Assembly: GCA_963989385.1 (NCBI GenBank)
Contig: OZ022511.1
Coordinates: 6,820,001-6,884,000 of the forward strand
From: Ctena decussata
Taxonomy: Eukaryota > Mollusca > Bivalvia > Lucinida > Lucinidae
Length of the DNA: 64,000 bases
Direction: 5' to 3'
Part shown: positions 57,490 through 64,000 of the stretch, in pieces
How positions within the stretch are numbered: the first letter of the stretch is position 1
Layout of the letters: every line of letters begins with the position of its first letter
Notes under the pieces: model-generated
Database searches by the model: none
What the model was told of the DNA's origin: nothing
The model's input: only the letters and a program-made list of their open reading frames with translations
Program-made: the position numbers and the translations under genes

Positions 57490-58195
57490 TGTGATTTTGT
57501 TTCCCAGGTCAGAACTTACACAACTCATTATTTATTGATATAAAGTCGTCATCATCGTTCGGCGTGTTCCTGACACAGCGCCAGGAAAACACAATTACCC
57601 GTGATGGAGACCTGAATGGACGTATTCTTTTATCTTTTTATTTATCTTATTTTCCCCAGTTGCAATCTTTTAAGTCTGTATCAGAGGTGTCTTAAATTGA
57701 AATAAATTATGTACATGAAATTTCATAATAAATCACTCCTTTATGATCAGCGTATGAGCTTACATATTAAACCATTCAGAACAAAATCTAGCATATAAAG
57801 GTAAAAATGTTTTTGTGAACTTATCACAAGATATTCTCAGAAATGCTTTTAAACTGTGGCCGTAAGTAAAGTTTTCTGAACCCTTATGATATGGCTAAAA
57901 CAAAACTGGACTTCCAAATTAAGGGAGTTCTGTTTATTTTGTTTCAGTTCCTTTCTTTCTTAAATGAATAATAACTTGTGCAAAAAATGTAGACTCTGCT
58001 ATGCGCCGCGTTATGCGACGTCCGATCAAGTTCTACTATGTTGTTAAAAAGCTCTCTGAAAACGTGTTAAAGAGGAGATCAAAGGATACATTCTGAGAAA
58101 TCTAAAAGTTAGATTGGTTTGGACTCTTATTCTACATCATCGTCTTTTATATTATTTGGACCCTTTTTGACACTAGTCAGGTAAGTCGTTTTGAT
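57490..58195. other. No gene seen
   Basis: Non-coding, AT-rich. Confidence 0.4.
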
Positions 58196-58201
58196 ACTAG
58201 T

Positions 58202-58370
58202 CAGATAGCTGAGTTGCCACCTATTTGGGAAAGAGCTGCTGACTCGGCTTATCACTTGTAATTTATTGTTTGTTGGGATATCTTTGCCAATCTTTCTCTT
58301 TGATGTATGGGATAGGGTTTGGGATCTGATTCAGTCAGTTCCTGAAGTGTTATTACTCTTTAAATATGAA
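58202..58370 (+). repeat. About 160-bp interspersed repeat, copy 3
   Basis: Full copy of 20318-20480, from agatagctgagttgccacc to ttactctttaaat, with a few substitutions. It lies 170 bp ahead of the gypsy integrase remnant. Confidence 0.85.
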
Positions 58371-58539
58371 TCACCTGCCAAATTAAAATTTAAGAAAATT
58401 CAGTATGCTTTTCTCTGGTTTCGTCACCAGATATTGTCAGGGTCACTGACGAGGCTTTATTAGCCGAAACTACGTAGTCTGGCCCATGTTCCTTTTTCTG
58501 AATATGTTCTCTGCTCTCTAAGGAACTCTTTAGATCTTT

Positions 58540-59189
58540 ATAGAATGCTTTAACGGGACCCAAGGACGGATGATACGGAAGTTAGTTGACCGTAATAAGA
58601 ACAACTGGGATAAGTATTCTTCCCTGCTTCTTGAAGCATATACAGCTTCTCTACATCCTGCTGGTGGTTTTACACCAAATGTGCTAATGTTTGGAAGGCA
58701 AGCGAACATAGCAAATGACATCCTATTTACTTTTCCAAGACCAGTCCGAGGTTATAAAACTTGAGTTCATTCTCAAACTCAAAATAAAGCACACTGATTG
58801 GCATGCTCGGAAGCAGCATATCAGTGTGCTTTATTTTGGTTTGAGATTATTCTCAAGTTTTATAACCTCGAACCCAAAAGAGCCACCAGATGTTTATGCG
58901 TATGCCTCTGAACTCACATACAGATTAGAGAAATGCATAGCAATGGAGCTCCAAGAACATGATTATGACAGTAGAATTGTGGAATAGAAAGAAATCGTAT
59001 ACAAGAAAAAAGAGGTTGGAAAGAAGAGGGATACAACGTATACAGGCCAAAGTTATAGTGAAATGCCTGAGTCCTTCTGTGTATAAGATACAAGGAAAGA
59101 AACTGACTTTTGTGTTTCATCATGACCGTTTGAAAGCAAATGAATCAGTTAAGTTACCCTCATGGGTTCTCAGCATAAAAAACATTTAA
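58540..59189 (+). pseudogene. Ty3/gypsy integrase, C-terminal half, split by a palindrome
   Basis: Frame 58570-58746 reads RKLVDRNKNNWDKYSSLLLE, AYTASLHPAGGFTPNVLMFG, the stretch after the last catalytic Glu in gypsy integrases ('W...L..AY....H..TG..P....FGR'). A 124-bp palindrome interrupts. Then NPKEPPDVYAYASELTYRLE resumes (58871-58960). A frameshift later, VIVKCLSPSVYKIQGKK and VFHHDRLK end the C-terminal domain. Earlier catalytic residues are not recognised upstream. Related to, but not a copy of, the tail at 7101-7330. Confidence 0.7.
58747..58870. mobile_element. 124-bp palindromic insertion in the integrase
   Basis: cgaggttataaaacttgag (58747-58765) returns inverted at 58852-58870. 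A second paired stretch, tctcaaactcaaaataaagc against gctttattttggtttgaga, lies inside; the loop is about 20 bases. The integrase frame continues on both sides. No target duplication is evident. Confidence 0.8.
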
Positions 59190-60520
59190 AAGAATAACTG
59201 CCTTTAACTAGTTGCAAAACTAATGCCAGCCTTCTTTTGAAATAAAACAGAGACTGGAAGAGGAGAATGGAAGCTTAAAGAAGGAGATTGGCAAGGTACA
59301 GGAAATAAAGTAATATCAGCGAAAATTCTGAAGCCTAATGTTTGGGTTATTTATGAGTATGCTCTCTCCCTCCGGATACGAGTTAGAAGGGAAAAACAGA
59401 CTCATAATATGGCCTCCTCTAACCTGTTCAGGGCCCTCCCAAAAATTAGAAAGTACGGTAAATGTACCAGATACAAATCAGCATCTAAGCAGGAATCAGG
59501 GGGTCTGGAAGCGAAGTTACAACAAAAACGTAAGCATTAATCTAAATTATTAAGGGTAAGTTTTGCCACCAATCTCGTCTAGTATGCGAACGTTTTCATT
59601 TCTCATGTGTTTCTGATTTCGAGTTTACGTTTAAATACTTTATATTGGTTGAATACAAAGAAATGTTTTAACTTTTCATGAAGCAACTTTTAATCAAGAT
59701 ATGGATTTCAATGCATATTGTACTTTTTAATTTTCGTTAGTTCAGAGTTCCATGGTTTTATAAATATTTATATATAGAATTGTTCAAGCATCTGTAAATT
59801 TTTGTGCAAGTTGTGAGTTTGTATTATGTTTGAAACTGCAGTGTCTGGTGCTGGAAAAAAGTAGTCATTTTTGATGATGTTAGGTAGGGCCTAACATTTA
59901 TTACATATCTGTCCATGTTCACCCTTGGAGTCTTTATAGAGGGCGAAGCAGTGCTTGGATGGCAATGGGGGATATAGTATGTAGCAGACTAGGAAAAACA
60001 AAAGCCATGCCAGTCATGCTCTGTATCTATGTTTTAGGTTGCTTTTTCTGTGGGTATAGACCATTTTGTCTGGTGGTTGAGTTTATACAGAGTTAAAAAC
60101 CTTTATGCAGGGCGAAATTCTTGTCATATAAGTTATTAGTTATCCAGACCCTCTCTTTGAGGCACCTGGTCTTTTTAGAGAAGGAGATATGCCATATTTG
60201 GCCTCTGCAATCCGGTCGCTTGGCGAATGTGGTGTAAAGAAACTCTAACTGAACCGTTATAGTATGTTTAGATGGCAACTCGGTAATATAATGATTACTT
60301 CTAACATATATAGAAGCATTTTCATCTTCATGAAATATGTATGTTGTCTGCGTCTGTCGTAGGTCTCAAAATTCAATTGTTGTTTTAATGGGTATTCCGC
60401 CTGGGCCCTCCACAAAAACTGTACCCATTTTTAACGTACATCAAGCCTGTCTAGCGCCAAGGTAATGTTTAATGGCACCATTCCTTGTAAGTCTGAAAAA
60501 AAACATTTCAGGCAAATAAA
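59190..60520. other. No gene seen
   Basis: Non-coding AT-rich sequence. Frames of 60-71 codons are not recognised. Confidence 0.4.
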
Positions 60521-60523
60521 TTA

Positions 60524-63027
60524 ACCAGAGGACCCATGGTCCTATATCGCTCACTTGAGCACTGAGGTTATGTTTAAAAAATTTAAGTTGTCACAGCAAT
60601 AAAACCACATCCACAACAGCAATAAAATACACCATTTATGTAGAGGATAATAATTATCATAAACATTTATGCAAAAAAGATTCAGATTTATCCCCCTTTA
60701 TGGCTTCTGAGAAGAAGATTTTTGGCAAAAAAAAAAAAAAAAAAAATAAAATAAAAGAATCGCAAACGACTGCGTGATACCCCGCCACTGCAAACCTTTT
60801 TCACACACCGATTTTTCCTGTTTATGCATGTATATAGCCCGGGGGCACGGGGAAATGATTCCCATGGGGTAAATTTGAGCATCACTGGAGGCTTTCATCA
60901 CTCTGATCATTTGCTGAAAGTTTCAGAAAAATTGCTTCAAGCTCTGATTTTATATGGAATTTTTCATGATTTTATACATGTATATAGTCCCCCCCCCCGG
61001 GCGGGGGCAGATAACCCCCGATGATAAAATTTCTGTGCTAACAAAAAGCTTTTGTTACTTCGATCATGTTTGTGAAGTTTCATCATGATACTCCTAGTAG
61101 TAAAGGAACTAGAGGCCAGAAACCATTTTTTGTACATTGACAAGTGCCATAACTCTGTCATAAATTAACGAAATTTGCCCATTAACAATCCCAAGCGAGA
61201 CATTCTTGATACAAATGCATATGCAAAATTTGAAGGAAATCTGTTGGTAAATACTTAAGTTATCAAACGGAAACGAAGTGCGGACGGACGGACAGACGTA
61301 CGTACTACGGACGGACGGACAGACACACGGACAGCCAACGTGAAAACATAATACCCCGCCACTAATGTGTTGCGGGGTATAATAAAAATTGAAAATCTGG
61401 CCTTTCGGTTGCAATGGCAACCAATCAAAATCAGGGATCTAGGCAAAATTCATATGGCTGGTAGAAGACTACTCAAGGAACATAAAGCTGTAAAGCTGTA
61501 AAGCTTTTGTCAAAATATCTGCAGTTACACAGAAACAAACGCAATATTTCCAATTTCCCTATTGTAAGTCTATGGAAACTCTAAGTTGCCATAGCAACAA
61601 ATTCACATGAGCAACGGTAAAATAAAACACAATTAAGGGAGAGGCTAATGTCATTAACATGTATGCAAAGTATCAGCTTCATCCTTTTTATGGCTTCTGA
61701 AGAGAAGATTTTGTAATATTTTTTCAAACATTTACCCTTTATTTTGCCATGGTGACCAATCAAATTCAGCGATTTGGACAAAATTCAGGAACATTTTTAT
61801 AGAAAAAAAAATCTAAATAACTGGAATAAGACAGCAAAAAAATGCCAATTTTCACTTTCCCCATTAAAAGTTAATGGAAACTATCACTTGCCTAGCAACC
61901 AGAGTTCTTATGGGATTGAAAAAAAAAACACAACAAATTTGTGTAAAGGCTACTGTCATTTACATGTATGCAAAGAATCAGCTTCATACCCTTTATGCCT
62001 TCTGAGGAGAAGATTTTTGAATATTTTGTCTAAAATTTACCCTATACTTTGCCATGGCAACCAATTAAATTCAGCGATTTGGTCAAAATTCAAATGATAG
62101 AGGACTACTCAAGAAACATTTCTGTATAAAAAAACCCCAAATAACTGCAGTGAGATAGCAAAACATTGCCAATTTTCATTTTTCCCATTATAAGTCAATG
62201 GAAATTATACGTTGCTATAGCAACAAAAATGCTAGAGCAACTACCATGAAAACAGTAGTTCTATAGAAGCTAGTACTTAGATCATTTCTGTAAAGTTTGA
62301 GCTTTATTGGCCAAACAGTTTCTGCGGAGATAATTTTTTAATATTTTTCTATTTCTAACTATTCTGTTGCTATGGCAACCAGCCAAATTGTGCAATTTGC
62401 CGTTATTTAATATGGCTGGTTGGTGACTACTCAAGGGACATTTCAATGAAAGTTTTGTTAAAATATCTGCAGTTCCATTTTGCCATTATAAATCAATGGC
62501 AACTTTAAGTTCCCATAGCAACAAAACTGCTAAAGCAATTGCCAAGAAAAACAGTTCTTTTATAGAGGCTAGTACCAAGATCCTTTCTGTGAAGATTGAG
62601 CTTTATTAGTTGCATATTTCTGAGGAGATGATTTTTGAACATTTTTTTCTATTTTTAACCATTCGTTTGCCATGGCAATCACCCAAATTGTTCAATTTAC
62701 ATAAATTTCAAGTGGCTGATAGAGGACTATTAAAGGAACATTTCTATAAAAGTTTTGTCAAAATATCTGCAGTGACATAGCAATAAATGCAAATTTTCAA
62801 TTTTTCCCATAAAAGTCATATCAACCAAAGTTCCAAAGCGATTTGGATTAATAACAGTGTTATTGTTCCCTCTGCCTATAGATCCTACATATGAAATTTG
62901 GTAACAAATGGCCTTGTAGTTTCAGAGGAGATGTCGTTTGAAAATGTTGACGGACGGACGACGGACGGACGACGGATGCCTGCCTATACTATAAGCTTAC
63001 CTGTGAGCCTTCGGCTCAGGTGAGCTA
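60524..63027. mobile_element. Hairpin-ended tandem-repeat element 5
   Basis: Begins accagaggacccatggtcc (hairpin), then tatatcgctcacttgag. Units of ~260-300 bp follow with tgccatggcaacca, cattataagtcaatgga and cttctgaggagaagattttt. A (gacggacg) microsatellite at 62949-62983 is followed by the hairpin gagccttcggctc and aggtgagctaaaaa. cgctcacttga and tcaggtgagct are inverted ends. A further element is nested at 60777-61386. Confidence 0.78.
60777..61386. mobile_element. Hairpin-ended element nested in element 5
   Basis: Left ataccccgccact (60778), right ataccccgccactaatgtgt then tgcggggtataataaaa. The left end pairs with the last gcggggtat. A (gacggacg) microsatellite at 61272-61325 stands just before the right hairpin, as in the larger elements. 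Confidence 0.65.
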
Positions 63028-63059
63028 AAAATGAGCACTCATTCATTTATATGCTTAAT

Positions 63060-63945
63060 CGGCACTTCTTAAGCAGTTAATTCAGTCAGCGATGTAGACG
63101 TACTAATAGTGAGAACTGCAACTGAGTGTGCAAGTGTCTGAAATACTGTTGTTATAGAAGAGAATACTGATCTCCCACTCTTGCTTTATCACTCAGATAA
63201 AGACGATAACAGAATTTGTTTTATGTTTGGTACAAGTGAACTAAATGCTAAGATTGTGAACAAGTGGGACCTACTACAAACCAAGGAGTTGTTGGGTCAG
63301 AATATTTGCAGTATACGTATATTTATTCCTTCAATTACTCGATTCGACACAACATGTTTTTGGAATAGGAAAATGCATGGCTTTGAAGAAAATGATTAGT
63401 GACAATAACTTGAAAGAACAAGCTGTAAAATTTACTGGTGTAGCATCTAAAATAGAGATTATCCAAGCAGGAGAAGAAACTCTTCTCCTGCTTGGATAAT
63501 CTCTGTTTTAGATGCTGCACCAGTAAATTTTACAATGGCGCATCATACGAAGGACTTGATCACCTCAGATTCAGGAAGTTCGCTAACAAAGTTATGACAA
63601 GCACAACATCTATTCAAGTCAATGCCTTGCCACCAACAAGTGCTGCTGCTAGTTATCACAGCATGCGAACGTATCTACAAGTTCAAGAATGGACATCTGA
63701 ATTCATTAGAATGGGGATGGAAACAAGCTGACAGCCTATTGTTTCCAATTCAGACCCATCTACAACCAGCACCAGAAAATCTTCTGAAAAACATAAGATG
63801 CAGTGGCAAATCCAACTGTGAATCCAAACGTTGTACTTGTCGGAAACATGGACTTGAATGCTCACCAGGCTGCGGCGAATGCCAAGGAAAAAGCTGTTTG
63901 AATGCTCAAACTATAACAGAGTTGGACCTTATGGATTATACTTAG
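63060..63945 (+). pseudogene. Gene with C-terminal CXC-type cysteine-rich domain
   Basis: Frame from about 63075: SDVDVLIVRTATE, a stop, TDLPLLLYHSDKDDNRICFM (63170-63229), VNKWDLLQTKELLGQNICSI, then SITRFDTTCFW. After the palindrome at 63424-63534, another frame: YEGLDHLRFRKFANKVM, ALPPTSAAASYHSMRTYLQV. After a one-base shift near 63700: LEWGWKQADSL, PAPENLLKNIRCSGKSNCES, RCTCRKHGLECSPGCGECQG, ending at TAG 63943. The Cys pattern C-x4-C-x3-C-x-C-x6-C-x3-C-x2-C is a CXC-like fold common at the end of uncharacterised, probably transposon-derived proteins of insects and molluscs with a PIN-like N-terminal domain, as I recall it. The D.D and 'FDTT' (for GCDTT) remnants fit that. Confidence 0.6.
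63424..63534. repeat. Near-perfect palindrome, 54-bp arms, 3-bp loop
   Basis: Arms 63424-63477 and 63481-63534 pair at 52 of 54 positions around aac. It lies inside the CXC-type gene. The frame is interrupted by 37 extra bases (63494-63530) that are the reverse complement of the sequence just upstream. Confidence 0.95.
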
Positions 63946-64000
63946 TTTCAATGCATGTAAGAAACAATCTTATTTTGAGAGGCATCAGCATAATATGCCT

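Noticed and set aside
61109..61446. 103- and 63-codon reverse frames
   Set aside because: They cross the (gacggacg) microsatellite and repeat ends; the Val-Cys-Pro-Ser runs are a product of it.

Overview
This looks like a window of invertebrate nuclear DNA, most likely from a bivalve mollusc. The DNA is AT-rich with long non-coding stretches and spliced-type exon edges. It carries a tRNA-derived SINE, Ty3/gypsy remnants, many small inverted-repeat elements, and long tandem-repeat elements with the 'gatggcggccatcttgga' flavour I associate with clam-type genomes. The clade is inference; no intact host gene or ribosomal marker is present to prove it. No gene in the window looks fully intact: nearly every recognisable coding stretch is broken by stops, frameshifts or insertions.

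Layout. 0-8 kb: one copy of a dispersed ~0.9-1.75 kb repeat (second copy at 13.6-14.5 kb), a 2.1 kb element with 54-bp terminal inverted repeats (4233-6325), and the tail of a gypsy integrase (7.1 kb). 8.7-39 kb: the main feature, a set of at least five decayed, co-oriented copies of an uncharacterised gene with a FEN1/XRN-type (PIN-like) nuclease signature: copy A 8.7-10.1, B 16.9-19.1, C 20.9-21.6, D+E 23.8-27.4, F 34.6-38.9 kb. Downstream of B and E, and probably A, are pieces of a second gene that resembles the DUF6589 family. The copies have been hit by datable insertions: a 1.16 kb fold-back element with TTA target duplication, a 201-bp MITE with an ATTGT duplication, a BED-finger hAT-like element, LTR-like blocks and a 2 kb hairpin-ended tandem-repeat element.

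39-48 kb: a SINE, then a broken gypsy gag with coiled-coil ORFs and a second SINE inserted in it with a 13-bp duplication. Decayed unrecognised genes follow, with a pair of perfect CRE sites at 46.2 kb. 48-53 kb: two more hairpin-ended tandem-repeat elements and a second fold-back element (51848-53075). 55-59 kb: a RecQ-like helicase fragment with Walker A and DEAH motifs, uncharacterised exons and a gypsy integrase split by a small palindrome. 60.5-63 kb: another hairpin-ended element with one nested inside it. 63.1-63.95 kb: a decayed gene ending in a cysteine-rich CXC-type domain, broken by a perfect 54-bp-arm palindrome that looks like a template-switch event.

How it fits together. Nothing here works as an operon or pathway. 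The window is best read as a graveyard of mobile and multicopy genes. The linked nuclease-like and DUF6589-like genes recur in one orientation and are the strongest candidate for an undescribed mobile or multicopy system. The hairpin-ended tandem-repeat elements are a second candidate class.
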